Shown here piece after piece: positions 43,513 through 52,657 of a DNA stretch of 64,000 nt; within the stretch, counting starts at the first letter, position 1, and each line of letters starts with the position of its first letter. The DNA comes from Ignavibacteriales bacterium. GTDB taxonomy: Bacteria; Bacteroidota; Ignavibacteria; Ignavibacteriales; Melioribacteraceae. The position numbers and the translations under genes are program-made. The stretch spans positions 62,001 to 126,000 of the forward strand of contig JAIOYW010000001.1 in assembly GCA_021740915.1 (NCBI GenBank), given 5' to 3'. The notes below the pieces were generated by a model. The model was not told the origin of the DNA. It searched no databases and was given only the letters and a program-made list of their open reading frames with translations.

Positions 43513-45810
43513 TTGAAAAAAAATCAAATCAAAGTTTTCTTTCTAAATGCTTCTGTTCGAGATGAAAAAGGAATAATGGAAATTTCCATTTATGGGACTG
43601 ATTCAAATTCTCAACCCATAAAGATATTAATTACTAATCATAGTCCGATATTTTTCATTAAGCGAAATGAAGTGATTCCGGAGTATATTTCTTTTCACCG
43701 AAGACGCCGTCTCGAATTACGCAATCCGGAAGGTGAGTACATTGATGGATTATATTTCAAAGGATATCAGGAATTAAGAAACGCAAGTAAAAAGTTGCGT
43801 TCAGCAGGTATTCGGGTTTTTGAAACAGACATTGATCCAGTTAACCGATATTTAATGGAGAGATTTATTCATTCTTCTGCTATAATTGAAGGTGAATACA
43901 GATCAGATGGAAGAATGTTATGCTTTGAAAATCCAGCTATCAAGCCAACTGATTTTATACCTGATCTTAAAATTTTTTCATTTGACCTCGAAACTGATAT
44001 CAGTAATGGCGAAATTGTTTCATTTTCATTTCAGACGATTCATAAAAATTCGTCCATACAGGGGACTTATCTTATTACTGAAGAGGAAAGTGGAAATAAT
44101 AGCTATATCCGCTGTGGAAATGAAAAAGAATTAATCCAGCAGTTAATAAATGAGATTACCCTTCAGGACCCGGATATCATTACCGGCTGGAATATTTTTG
44201 GATTTGATCTGAAAATACTCATCAGCAGAGCAAAGTTAAATAGAATACAACTTACGATAGGCAGGGATTATGGGCTACTCTATTATAGAGTCACAACCAG
44301 AGGCTCTGACTATTATTCATTGCAGGGGAGAATTCTACTTGACGGAATTAAAGCCGTCCGTTCCGGTTTTTTTAATTTTGACGATTATTCTCTTGAAACA
44401 GTCTCCACGTTTCTGTTAGGAGAAGGCAAAAAAATAGATCCTTCAAAGAATAAGCTCCCTGAATTAAAGAGGATGAGATTTACGGCTCCTGATGAATTTG
44501 CTGAATATAACTTGCAGGATGCAATATTGGTCAATAGAATTCTGCGGAAATCCAGGATAATTGATCAGTTTATCGCACGTGCAAAAATATCAGGATTATT
44601 TATCGAAAACTTATCGTCGATGACAGATGCTTTTGATTTTATTTTTCTTCCAAGATTGCACAGGAAGGGATTTGTCTGGATTGATAAAGCTGACGTGATC
44701 GCTGGCTCCCATGCTGCCGGAGGCTATGTCTTCGAGCCAGCACCAGGAATTTACAAGGATGTAAGTGTACTCGATTTTAAGAGCCTTTATCCAAGTATTA
44801 TCAGAACTTTCAAGATTGATCCATATTCAAGATTTATGCATAATGTTTCCGAAATAAAAACTCCTAACGGAATTACATTTTCAAAACAGGAACATATTTT
44901 ACCAGATTATCTTGAATATCTTTTTGAACAGAGGACTGAGGCAAAGAGAAATAAGGATGATCAATTATCTCATGCAGTAAAAATCCTGATGAATAGTTTT
45001 TATGGTGTTATGGGTTCATATGGTTGCAGGTTTTATAACCCTGATCTTCCAAATGCAATCACAGGAACCGGACAATGGATTCTTCTGGAAAGCCGAATTT
45101 TCCTAATGAGTAAAGGGTTTGAAGTGATTTATGGCGACACTGACTCGTTATTTATCACTGGCAATCAAAATAATAGCAGGAGTACTGCGATTGCTGATGT
45201 TCTAAATGATTATTGGACAGAAAGAATCCGAAAGGAATTTGATTTGGTTTCATATCTTGAAATAGAATATGAAAAATTTTACGATAAATTTGTCCTTGCT
45301 CCCAGTAGAAGTGGTGAAACCGGAGCAAAAAAACGTTATGCCGGTTTAGTGATGAGTAGAGATGAGCCATCTCTTGAATTCACCGGGATGGAGTTTGTAC
45401 GATCTGACTGGACTGAACTTTCCCAGATATTCCAGGAAGGTCTCTATTTAAGAATACTTACTGAACGACCTTTTGAGGAATGGATAAGGGAATTTGTTCA
45501 AAAACTGTTTAATTCTGAATTAGACCACCTGCTCATTTACAAAAAAAGATTAAGGAAAAAGACAGAAAAATATGATAAAACCACCCCTCCTCATGTTAAA
45601 GCAGCACGGCTCATAGGTATTGAAAGTGGAACAGTAAGATACAGGATGACGACCAAGGGGCCTGAACCTCCGGGTTTTTCAAATTCAGCTTATGATTATG
45701 CGCATTACCTGGAAAAACAGATTAAACCAGTTGCGCAGGGGATACTAAGTCTTGTGGGAAAAGATATTGATAATATCATATCAAAATCAGGAGAAATATT
45801 ATTAATATAA
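43513..45810 (+). CDS. polB: Family B DNA polymerase (PolB, DNA polymerase II-like)
   Basis: The 765-residue protein has a 3'-5' exonuclease (FDLETD as Exo I near residue 157, the GWNIFGFDLK segment as Exo II, YNLQDA as Exo III) and a palm-fingers-thumb polymerase. The latter has DFKSLYPSI near 419 (motif A), KILMNSFYGVMGS (motif B) and YGDTDS near 539 (motif C). All catalytic acids are present, so it should polymerise and proofread. Pol II-type enzymes in bacteria act in damage tolerance and replication restart. The start is TTG, because the frame closes 13 bases upstream and the next Met is 20 residues in. No neighbour hints at a special role. Confidence 0.95.
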   Translation: MKKNQIKVFFLNASVRDEKGIMEISIYGTDSNSQPIKILITNHSPIFFIKRNEVIPEYISFHRRRRLELRNPEGEYIDGLYFKGYQELRNASKKLRSAGIRVFETDIDPVNRYLMERFIHSSAIIEGEYRSDGRMLCFENPAIKPTDFIPDLKIFSFDLETDISNGEIVSFSFQTIHKNSSIQGTYLITEEESGNNSYIRCGNEKELIQQLINEITLQDPDIITGWNIFGFDLKILISRAKLNRIQLTIGRDYGLLYYRVTTRGSDYYSLQGRILLDGIKAVRSGFFNFDDYSLETVSTFLLGEGKKIDPSKNKLPELKRMRFTAPDEFAEYNLQDAILVNRILRKSRIIDQFIARAKISGLFIENLSSMTDAFDFIFLPRLHRKGFVWIDKADVIAGSHAAGGYVFEPAPGIYKDVSVLDFKSLYPSIIRTFKIDPYSRFMHNVSEIKTPNGITFSKQEHILPDYLEYLFEQRTEAKRNKDDQLSHAVKILMNSFYGVMGSYGCRFYNPDLPNAITGTGQWILLESRIFLMSKGFEVIYGDTDSLFITGNQNNSRSTAIADVLNDYWTERIRKEFDLVSYLEIEYEKFYDKFVLAPSRSGETGAKKRYAGLVMSRDEPSLEFTGMEFVRSDWTELSQIFQEGLYLRILTERPFEEWIREFVQKLFNSELDHLLIYKKRLRKKTEKYDKTTPPHVKAARLIGIESGTVRYRMTTKGPEPPGFSNSAYDYAHYLEKQIKPVAQGILSLVGKDIDNIISKSGEILLI

Positions 45811-45811
45811 A

Positions 45812-45838
45812 ACGGGACCGGAATGGTTACCGGCCCGT
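45812..45838. terminator. Hairpin between convergent polB and phosphofructokinase genes
   Basis: ACGGG (45812-45816) and CCGG (45818-45821) pair with CCGG (45830-45833) and CCCGT (45834-45838), leaving one bulged A and an eight-base loop. It fills the 37-base gap between two convergent genes. No T run follows on either strand, so termination strength is uncertain. Confidence 0.45.
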
Positions 45839-45847
45839 ACATAATTA

Positions 45848-47053
45848 TTAATAATCACTCGTCATAATAAAGAGGGGTTTCGATTCAAAGCGCTTGTATT
45901 CAGGGCGTAATCTTTCAATATTATAGTATTTGGATATATCTACAACCTTTTTTGTACTTGTTACAACCTCGAGGGGTGCACTTGAATAACTTCCATTTCT
46001 CAGGGTAATCAATCTGCCGAAAGAACCTTCCATGATAAGGTCGAGTGCGATATTCCCGAAAGCCATTGGAACAATAGAATCGATGGCATCAGGATCACCA
46101 CAACGAACGAGGTAGCCTAATCTTTGATTTATAACATTAATGATTTTATTATCATTGTATTTGGGGGATAATTCTTTTAGTTTCAAGGAGACACGGTCGC
46201 CAATTCCACCTAATTTTTTATGCCCGAACATATCAGCTTCCTGACTCTCAAAAACCATATCACCGTCAGTGAACATTGCACCTTCAGAAACAAGAACAAC
46301 AGAATACCGGCTCGGGTTGGATTTCCTGTCATAAAGCATAAGTTCAGTTAATCTATCAATGTCGAACTTATGTTCGGGAATGACGCAACGGTTAGCTGCT
46401 CCAGCCATAGTCGGTAGTAATGCACTATAACCGGCATATCTACCAAAAACTTCAATAACAAGGAATCTTTCGTGCGATCCTGCGGATGTTCTCAGGCTAT
46501 GTGTAAGTTCAATTGTACGTGTTACACAAGTTGAAAATCCAATGCAATAATCTGTGCCTGGAACGTCATTATCCATAGTTTTCGGAATTGCAACAACTTT
46601 TACTCCTTGTTTATGTAAATGAACTCCATAACTTAAAGTATCGTCACCTCCAATAGGAATAAGGTATTGTATTCCTAACCATTCCAGGTTCTTCAACACT
46701 TCAGGTGTCAGATCATTTATCTCCTGATTATATGTATTTTTCAGATGCTCAGGTACGGCGGCTTTAGGAACATGGCTAGGTCTGGTCCTCGAAGAATGAA
46801 GAAAAGTCCCGCCAGTCCTGCCAGCCTTATTTACAACTTCTTCAGTTAGGATCAGGAAATTATCTTTATTATCATACTTTTTATCTCTGACCAGTTCAAT
46901 CAATCCTGCCCAACCACGTCTTAATCCAATCACAGAATAACCCTCGCGCAATGCTCTGATAGTCACAGCTCTTATCGCCGGATTTAATCCAGGCACATCA
47001 CCGCCTCCGGTTAAAATACCAATAACACCCTTCTTTGAATCAATGATACCCAT
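45848..47053 (-). CDS. 6-phosphofructokinase, pyrophosphate-type active site
   Basis: The 401-residue phosphofructokinase phosphorylates fructose 6-phosphate. GGGD (16-19), GGDDT (135-139) and PKTMDND (157-163) form the phosphoryl-donor and catalytic sites, and VEVFGRYAGYSA and SEGAMF bind sugar phosphate. In this superfamily a Gly after GGD (E. coli position 104) and a Gly at position 124 mark ATP use, while Asp and Lys at those places mark pyrophosphate use. Here they are Asp138 and Lys158, so PPi-dependent (reversible) activity is predicted. That would save ATP and fits an anaerobic lifestyle. The gene stands alone, converging with polB, with a 334-base gap upstream. Confidence 0.88.
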   Translation of the reverse strand: MGIIDSKKGVIGILTGGGDVPGLNPAIRAVTIRALREGYSVIGLRRGWAGLIELVRDKKYDNKDNFLILTEEVVNKAGRTGGTFLHSSRTRPSHVPKAAVPEHLKNTYNQEINDLTPEVLKNLEWLGIQYLIPIGGDDTLSYGVHLHKQGVKVVAIPKTMDNDVPGTDYCIGFSTCVTRTIELTHSLRTSAGSHERFLVIEVFGRYAGYSALLPTMAGAANRCVIPEHKFDIDRLTELMLYDRKSNPSRYSVVLVSEGAMFTDGDMVFESQEADMFGHKKLGGIGDRVSLKLKELSPKYNDNKIINVINQRLGYLVRCGDPDAIDSIVPMAFGNIALDLIMEGSFGRLITLRNGSYSSAPLEVVTSTKKVVDISKYYNIERLRPEYKRFESKPLFIMTSDY

Positions 47054-47387
47054 AAATATGCTCCGTTAAAAAAAATATTATTAACCTGCAAAAATAACCC
47101 TAATTTGCGTAATCTTCAAATAATAAATTCCGTACTCCACGACAAGATGACTAATAATATAAGGGGAATTTCATCGTGTGACTAAATTTATAAGATAAAT
47201 CGCAACTCAGTAATTATGACCTGATTATTACAACAGAATCTTTTGCTACTTGCAATAATTCTATGAAAATAAAATATTATTAAACAAAAAGTTAGACATT
47301 GAACGTACCTAAAAAATATTTCACCTCTCTGTTCAGTAAATAATTATTATTTAATTGTTATTTTTAGTATTCAAAAACACCTTAGTA
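47054..47387. other. Intergenic region between divergent pfp-like and CDF genes
   Basis: These 334 bases are strongly AT-rich and contain no open frame with coding character, no tRNA-like fold and no long inverted repeat that I can see. The region must carry the promoters of both divergent genes, but no motif is clear enough to mark. Confidence 0.5.
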
Positions 47388-48317
47388 ATGAGCAAAACTA
47401 TTGAAAAAGGTTTAACCAGCGTATTAATCGGTATCGGTGCAAGTCTCATTTTAGCAGCAATCAAAATACTTACCGGTCTTGCTGGGAATTCTTTTGCCCT
47501 TGTGGCTGACGGGATTGAATCCCTCTCCGATGTAATGTCTTCTTTGATTGTATTCGGCGGTCTAAAAATATCACAGAAACCCGCCGATTGGAATCACCCA
47601 TACGGACATGGTAAAGCAGAACCTATTGCAGCAGCAGCGGTTTCTATTGGTATGGTATTTGCTGCCATGATCATTATATATCAAAGCCTCCATGAAATAA
47701 TTACTCCACACCATGCACCTGCTTCATTTACTATTGTTGTCCTGATTTTAGTAATAATTACAAAAGAAATATTATTTAAAAGATTAATTAAAACCGGTAA
47801 TGAAATCGGGAGCATTGCTATTAAAAATGATGCCTGGCATCATAGGAGTGATGCGATCACTTCGGCTGCGGCAGCTATTGGGATTTCAATAGCTCTTATC
47901 GGGGGACCGGGATACGAGAGTGCTGATGATTGGGCTGCACTCTTTGCAAGTTCAGTCATTATCTTTAATGCAATCAAACTTTTCAGACCTGCAATGATGG
48001 AATTAATGGACCATCTGCCGGATGAAGATATCATAAATCAGGCGCAGGAATATGCGAAAACTGTTCCAGGAGTGGTTGCACTCGATAAATGCAGGATAAG
48101 AAAAGCCGGATTTGATTATTATGGCGAACTTGACGTTATTGTCAATGGGAGTATCTCTGTTTCCGAAGGTCATATTCTTGCACACAGAGTCAAAAACGAA
48201 ATATTGTCTTCGAATCTTGGATTTAAGGATATAATTATACATATTGAACCTGATGACGATGAACATCTTTCCAGAGCAGGAATTATAAAAACTGAGAATT
48301 CTAATCAAAATACTTAA
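47388..48317 (+). CDS. Cation diffusion facilitator family transporter (FieF-like)
   Basis: The 309-residue protein has six helices. The metal sites are DGIESLSDVMSSL (helix 2) and HHRSDAITSAAAAIG (helix 5), and the cytoplasmic domain ends with DIIIHIEPDDDEH. CDF proteins export divalent cations such as zinc or ferrous iron. It is shorter than the CDF at 25914 and lacks the cysteine tail, so the two are paralogues with possibly different metals. The ATG at 47388 is chosen; an in-frame start at 47355 would add a short hydrophobic stretch that is not family-like. A nuclease gene follows 42 bases later. Confidence 0.9.
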   Translation: MSKTIEKGLTSVLIGIGASLILAAIKILTGLAGNSFALVADGIESLSDVMSSLIVFGGLKISQKPADWNHPYGHGKAEPIAAAAVSIGMVFAAMIIIYQSLHEIITPHHAPASFTIVVLILVIITKEILFKRLIKTGNEIGSIAIKNDAWHHRSDAITSAAAAIGISIALIGGPGYESADDWAALFASSVIIFNAIKLFRPAMMELMDHLPDEDIINQAQEYAKTVPGVVALDKCRIRKAGFDYYGELDVIVNGSISVSEGHILAHRVKNEILSSNLGFKDIIIHIEPDDDEHLSRAGIIKTENSNQNT

Positions 48318-48359
48318 TTTTGGACAAAGTCTCGATATTCTGTAAAAAGCTATAGAAAA

Positions 48360-49157
48360 ATGAAAAAAACTACAAAAATCATTCTACTTCTTCTATTAGT
48401 GCTAATTACTTTCTTTCTGATTCTTTATTTCTCTCAAAGGCACCAGAATACTGCATCTGTAAAACCTGTAAGTTTAAAGGATTTAAATGGACTTGAGATT
48501 CCGGAAAGTCCATTTAATGAGCAAATAATAGCTCATGATTACTATACCATACAATATTCTGAGGAAAATGAGCAGGCGAGATGGGTCGCATACTCGTTAA
48601 CGGCAGATAATGTTTTAATAAATCTTAAAAGAGATGGTAATTTCATCTCTGATCCAAAAGTTACAACAGGATCGGCATTGAAAAGTGACTACACAAGGTC
48701 AGGATATGACAGGGGACATTTAGCCCCATCGGCAGATTTCAATTTTTCGATTGAGGCTATGCATCAGACTTATTATATGAGTAATATTTCGCCTCAAAGT
48801 CCAGCTCTCAACCGGGGAATATGGAAAGATCTGGAAAGTGAAATTCGTCAGCTCGCTATCGAACATAAGAAATTGTATGTGGTTACAGGGCCTATATTTC
48901 ACGATAATCCAAAAAAAATTGGTAAGAGTGGAGTATCAGTGCCGGATAGATTCTTTAAAACAGTAATTGATATTGAGGGCGATTCCTTCCATTCGGCAGC
49001 ATTTTTAATCCCACAGGATTATCAGGACAAAAATCTTAATAATTATATCATCTCAATCGATTCGTTAGAAAAAGTATCAAAACTTGACTTTTTCAGCCAA
49101 TTGCCTGACAGCATTGAAAATTATCTTGAGAGAGCATCTAATTTTTTAATCAAGTGA
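48360..49157 (+). CDS. DNA/RNA non-specific endonuclease, membrane-anchored or secreted
   Basis: The 265-residue protein begins with a strong hydrophobic segment (residues 5-24, IILLLLLVLITFFLILYF), a signal anchor or uncleaved signal. The catalytic domain is of the NucA/Serratia type: DRGHLAPSAD with His120 as general base, the preceding TRSGYDRG, and MSNISPQSPALNRGIWKDLE with the Mg-binding Asn. Such enzymes degrade DNA and RNA without sequence preference outside the cytoplasm, for nutrient use or defence. No immunity or inhibitor gene is visible next to it. Confidence 0.92.
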   Translation: MKKTTKIILLLLLVLITFFLILYFSQRHQNTASVKPVSLKDLNGLEIPESPFNEQIIAHDYYTIQYSEENEQARWVAYSLTADNVLINLKRDGNFISDPKVTTGSALKSDYTRSGYDRGHLAPSADFNFSIEAMHQTYYMSNISPQSPALNRGIWKDLESEIRQLAIEHKKLYVVTGPIFHDNPKKIGKSGVSVPDRFFKTVIDIEGDSFHSAAFLIPQDYQDKNLNNYIISIDSLEKVSKLDFFSQLPDSIENYLERASNFLIK

Positions 49158-49407
49158 TAACCCACAAAACCATGTCCCTCGTTACAAACTTTCATTCAAA
49201 AAAATTATATAAACTCTAATTAAGATAATAATTAGTAAATATTAACATCAACTGATAAGGATTAATAAAATGCGGGCCATTTAGCCTGAAGAACAGGTGA
49301 TTGAATTATGGATGTCTTTTCTTAAGTCTGATCAATTATTGAGCAAGTATTTAGCGTGAATATTCATCGGAGATAAATTTTGTTATTGTTTTTGCAATGG
49401 GAACAAA

Positions 49408-49429
49408 GGGCAGATTTTTTCACCTGCCC
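49408..49429 (-). terminator. Hairpin after the GHL10 family gene
   Basis: GGGCAG (49408-49413) pairs with CTGCCC (49424-49429) around an A/T loop. On the minus strand it is 26 bases after the stop at 49456 and is followed by TTTGTT. It is the only structured element in the 298-base gap between 49158 and 49455; the rest of that gap shows nothing I can name. Confidence 0.5.
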
Positions 49430-49455
49430 CATATAATTATTTATTTGAAGTAATA

Positions 49456-52305
49456 TTATTTAACCAAAATCATCTTGATTGTCCTTGAATGTCCCTCGAA
49501 ATATCTTGCATTAAGGAAATAGACTCCCGAAGGTAATCCCTCAGCTTCAAAACGAAATTCATAATGACCGGCAGGAAAGGTATCATTGGCAAGTGTGCTG
49601 ACCTTTTCTCCTGTAACGTTATAAACTTCAATAAGTAATTTAATCTCAATCGGAACATGTATGCTGAATTTTGTCTCAGGGTTAAAAGGATTAGGATAGT
49701 TTTGAGATATATAAAATTCCTGTGGATTCTCATTATCCGAAGATATGTCTGAAGTCCCACCAGTAAGATAATCGAGTATTTTGTTCATCAAACTGATTCG
49801 GGAATTTTCATTATAAACAGTTTCGAATGGAAATGCGAAGTGGACCAGAGCTCCCGGAGCAGTTCCGCCCGGAAATATGCCCTTATAGGTTACTCCCGCA
49901 CCATTGCTGCTTGTAGGCGCATTTTTGTAAAGCAATGCTATACTGCTCCCACCTGAAGTTGTAATTGCATCAGGCCAGAGAACATTAAATGACCCATGGG
50001 TTCCGTTATCAAAATTAAAATCGGGAATACCAGCAAATAATTCACCGTTGACAGGTGTGACTGTATAATATGTTGATGATGTATTTCCGGGAGCATCAGC
50101 AACGTATTTTGCTTTGAGATAATTATGATAAAAGTCTTTGTCAGCTTGTGTCGGATGTCCGGATTTTCCTTCGAGATCCCATCCGATTTCAGCGCCAGAT
50201 ACAAAAAGTTTACCCCCTCCTTTAAGGAAACTGGTCACCATTGCCTGTTCAGTCGGGTTGAAAGTATCATCTGCTGTACTTTCGTCTCCCAGAATCCAGA
50301 TAACGATCTCATAATCATTCAGATCCAACCTTGCTCCATAAACTGATTCATTCATGGTATAATCAAATGAGTAACCATTAAGTGCCAAAGGATTGGCATA
50401 TTCAAGAATGTAGTTAAATCTCGTGTTAGTTCCGCGGTCAAACCCATTAACTACAAGCACTTTCTGGGGGTTTGAGGAGGGTACTCCAGCAAAAAGTTTA
50501 TTTGAAAGCGATGAATAGCCTCTTTCATTAAATGCACGGGCTTTGAAATAATAAACCTGCCCCGCAGTTAAACCAGTGATAGTAATAATATTTTCAGACG
50601 AGGAAACTGAATCTGTGAACTGTACTCCGTCAGTGCTTATCAGAACAGTGTATCCGGTGGCATAAGCTGTTGTATCACACCATACTGTGAGTGTGGAGTC
50701 GTCAACACCTTTTACGCCAACCATATAAGGCGATTGCGGTGCAGGTGACGATATTAGCACAGGGTCAGTAATCACTGTATTTGAGGCGAAAGACTCATTC
50801 CAGTATCTGTTAATAGTTGTTGCAAAATAACGATATTGACCATTAAAATTATAAGCATCCTGAAACTGATCATCAACACTATGAGCTGTAGCAGTCAGGA
50901 TCAGATTAATTAATTGATCATTATTAGTGTCAAGAATATCATCTTCTGACCTGTAAAGTGCATACCAATATTTTTGATTGGCTGAAACAGGAGGAGTAAC
51001 ATAAATTCTGTAGTGTAATGAATCCATTTTTGTCAGAGAAATAGTTGGTGGTTCCTGAATTTCTGCCTGAACAATCGGTCTTACTTTAGTCTTTCTATTA
51101 AAGAAAAGTGATTTCGCTTCATTCCAGTAATTGTGTGTAACCCATGAACCATAACTGAAAAACTGATATCCGTCCGTCCAGGAAATCTGTCGGGTTGCTT
51201 CAACAATCTCTTTATGCTTGTACCATACATTGTTTTCATGAAGTATATAGGAGCCAGGTCCGATTGAATATAATCTGCCAGCATCAATGCCAGGTTGAAT
51301 ATATGGTTTCCAATCACTATTGAGATTATTTACGAATCCCGAACCAGTCGTCCAATGATAATGCATTGGAGTGAGCTGGTCAAGATAACCTTCAGAAAAC
51401 CACTTTGCAGCATCTTGAAAAACGACATAGTAGCCATTCCATCCATTTACACCGCCTTCACGGTGTTTACCGAGAGCCGCAGCAGATAATCTAACCCAGG
51501 GTTTTACTGCCTGGATGGAATCATGAAGCATTTTAACAAATTTATTGACTCCATCACGACGCCAGTCATCCCAATTAGAAAAACCTGCCGGCACACCTCC
51601 TGACGCCGGATGGTCAACATCGAAAATGTATCTTTTGTAGCCGGAAGGGCTCTTACCCATCTCTTCTTTTTGGTTAATGAATTGCCCGTCAAAGAGGATA
51701 TCCTGTTGAGGTGCAGGTATTGGTTTTGCCATGTCATCTTCATCATATTCATTCCAGCGGATAAAATCCAGATGAATCCCATCGACATCATAGTTATTGA
51801 CAATTTCCATCGCCACTTGTACAGTATATTCTCTGACTGCATCCAGACCAGGAGAGGCGCATCTGTATGAAGTCATATATTGCCCGTCCTCATTTGTACA
51901 AACCCATTCCGGGTGATTGGCTGCCGGAGTGCCAGGTACTGTGGAAGAAATATGGAAGCAATTAACCCATGCATGCAATTCCATTCCTCTTTTGTGTGCC
52001 TCTTGAATGGCATAAGCGAGAGGATCATAACCAGGATAAGATCCACCTGCATAAGAACCCCATGGCTCGAACGAGGAAGCATAATAAGCCGTACCACTTT
52101 GTCGGGCCTGCCATAATACTGCATTCATATTCGCTGCCTGATGGTCATCGAGTATTTGTTTAACTTTTGCTTTGTTTTGCTCGACCGTCCAATTTGGATT
52201 TATATGTTCCCAGGTAATAACCCAGGTTGACCTGAATTCTTCATTCTGGGCGATCAGTTTGAGTGACGATATTGATAGAGCGAGTATTAAAAAAATATAA
52301 CGCAA
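49456..52305 (-). CDS. Secreted glycosidase-like (GHL10/DUF187) multidomain protein with T9SS sorting domain
   Basis: The 949-residue protein has a signal peptide, then a GHL10 (DUF187) glycosyl-hydrolase-like barrel at about 22-400 (EFRSTWVITWEHINPN, MNAVLWQARQSG, YDVDGIHLDFIRW). A fibronectin-III-like domain follows at about 535-620 (GLTAGQVYYFKARAFNERGY). The next domain, about 630-850, is Rossmann-like (KVLVVNGFDRGTNTRFNYIL, EIVIWILGDES, GGGKLFVSGAEIGWDL) and resembles a GATase/ThuA fold without an obvious catalytic triad. The last 85 residues are a T9SS type A sorting domain (SQNYPNPFNPETKF). The GHL10 family is linked to peptidoglycan or other glycan cleavage, but the substrate here is unknown. 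It diverges from the trp leader. Confidence 0.88.
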   Translation of the reverse strand: MRYIFLILALSISSLKLIAQNEEFRSTWVITWEHINPNWTVEQNKAKVKQILDDHQAANMNAVLWQARQSGTAYYASSFEPWGSYAGGSYPGYDPLAYAIQEAHKRGMELHAWVNCFHISSTVPGTPAANHPEWVCTNEDGQYMTSYRCASPGLDAVREYTVQVAMEIVNNYDVDGIHLDFIRWNEYDEDDMAKPIPAPQQDILFDGQFINQKEEMGKSPSGYKRYIFDVDHPASGGVPAGFSNWDDWRRDGVNKFVKMLHDSIQAVKPWVRLSAAALGKHREGGVNGWNGYYVVFQDAAKWFSEGYLDQLTPMHYHWTTGSGFVNNLNSDWKPYIQPGIDAGRLYSIGPGSYILHENNVWYKHKEIVEATRQISWTDGYQFFSYGSWVTHNYWNEAKSLFFNRKTKVRPIVQAEIQEPPTISLTKMDSLHYRIYVTPPVSANQKYWYALYRSEDDILDTNNDQLINLILTATAHSVDDQFQDAYNFNGQYRYFATTINRYWNESFASNTVITDPVLISSPAPQSPYMVGVKGVDDSTLTVWCDTTAYATGYTVLISTDGVQFTDSVSSSENIITITGLTAGQVYYFKARAFNERGYSSLSNKLFAGVPSSNPQKVLVVNGFDRGTNTRFNYILEYANPLALNGYSFDYTMNESVYGARLDLNDYEIVIWILGDESTADDTFNPTEQAMVTSFLKGGGKLFVSGAEIGWDLEGKSGHPTQADKDFYHNYLKAKYVADAPGNTSSTYYTVTPVNGELFAGIPDFNFDNGTHGSFNVLWPDAITTSGGSSIALLYKNAPTSSNGAGVTYKGIFPGGTAPGALVHFAFPFETVYNENSRISLMNKILDYLTGGTSDISSDNENPQEFYISQNYPNPFNPETKFSIHVPIEIKLLIEVYNVTGEKVSTLANDTFPAGHYEFRFEAEGLPSGVYFLNARYFEGHSRTIKMILVK

Positions 52306-52465
52306 TTTTACTCCAAAGATTAATTAAATGAAATATAATGATTTCAGGAATTTAAAATGTTGATCAAAATCGGAAAATGGACTAATGATTTATTGTTTCC
52401 CATAGAATGAGTAATCTCTGGAACTGCAAAATATTAATGAAAATTGAGTTGTTCGTTTATTTCTC

Positions 52466-52497
52466 TTGACATTGTATTCAAATATTCTTTAGGTTTG
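52466..52497 (+). promoter_or_regulatory. trp: Candidate Bacteroidota-type promoter of the trp operon
   Basis: TTG at 52466-52468 (within TTGACA) lies 21 bases before TAGGTTTG at 52490-52497, which matches the -33 TTG and -7 TAnnTTTG elements of the main sigma factor of Bacteroidota. The start point would fall near 52502, at or just before the leader ATG, so the leader might be leaderless. The rest of the 52306-52465 stretch shows nothing I can mark. Confidence 0.4.
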
Positions 52498-52501
52498 TGC
52501 C

Positions 52502-52579
52502 ATGAATTTGATTACAACTAAAATATCGGCAATTTTTCAGAACTGGTGGTGGCAGGGAGGACATACTGCGGCCATTTAG
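52502..52579 (+). CDS. trpL: trp operon leader peptide
   Basis: A 25-codon frame from ATG 52502 to TAG 52577-52579 contains three consecutive Trp codons (residues 15-17, in QNWWWQGG). It ends 78 bases before trpE and is followed by a strong terminator hairpin. This is the arrangement of transcription attenuation: when Trp-tRNA is scarce, the ribosome stalls at the Trp codons and the downstream RNA folds differently. One alternative pairing is visible, TTAGTGAT (52576-52583) with ATCACTAA (52620-52627), which would disturb the upper part of the terminator stem. The Trp codons also pair partly with 52568-52574, giving a candidate pause hairpin. Confidence 0.85.
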   Translation: MNLITTKISAIFQNWWWQGGHTAAI

Positions 52580-52602
52580 TGATAATTAAATATTTAAAGT
52601 TT

Positions 52603-52640
52603 AAAACCCTTCTTGGTGGATCACTAAGAAGGGTTTTTTC
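52603..52640 (+). terminator. trp attenuator terminator hairpin
   Basis: AACCCTTCTT (52605-52614) pairs perfectly with AAGAAGGGTT (52626-52635). Inside, GTG (52616-52618) pairs with CAC (52622-52624) around a three-base loop, with a G-U pair between. A T run (52634-52639) follows. It lies 24 bases after the leader-peptide stop and 18 bases before trpE, exactly where an attenuator belongs. Confidence 0.9.
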
Positions 52641-52657
52641 GTTTAAGGGATGTTTTC

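Noticed and set aside
49275-52579. The 10-base string GGCCATTTAG occurs at 49275-49284 and again at 52570-52579 at the end of the trp leader peptide
   Set aside because: The flanks do not match and there is no structure at the first site, so a chance repeat is the simplest explanation.
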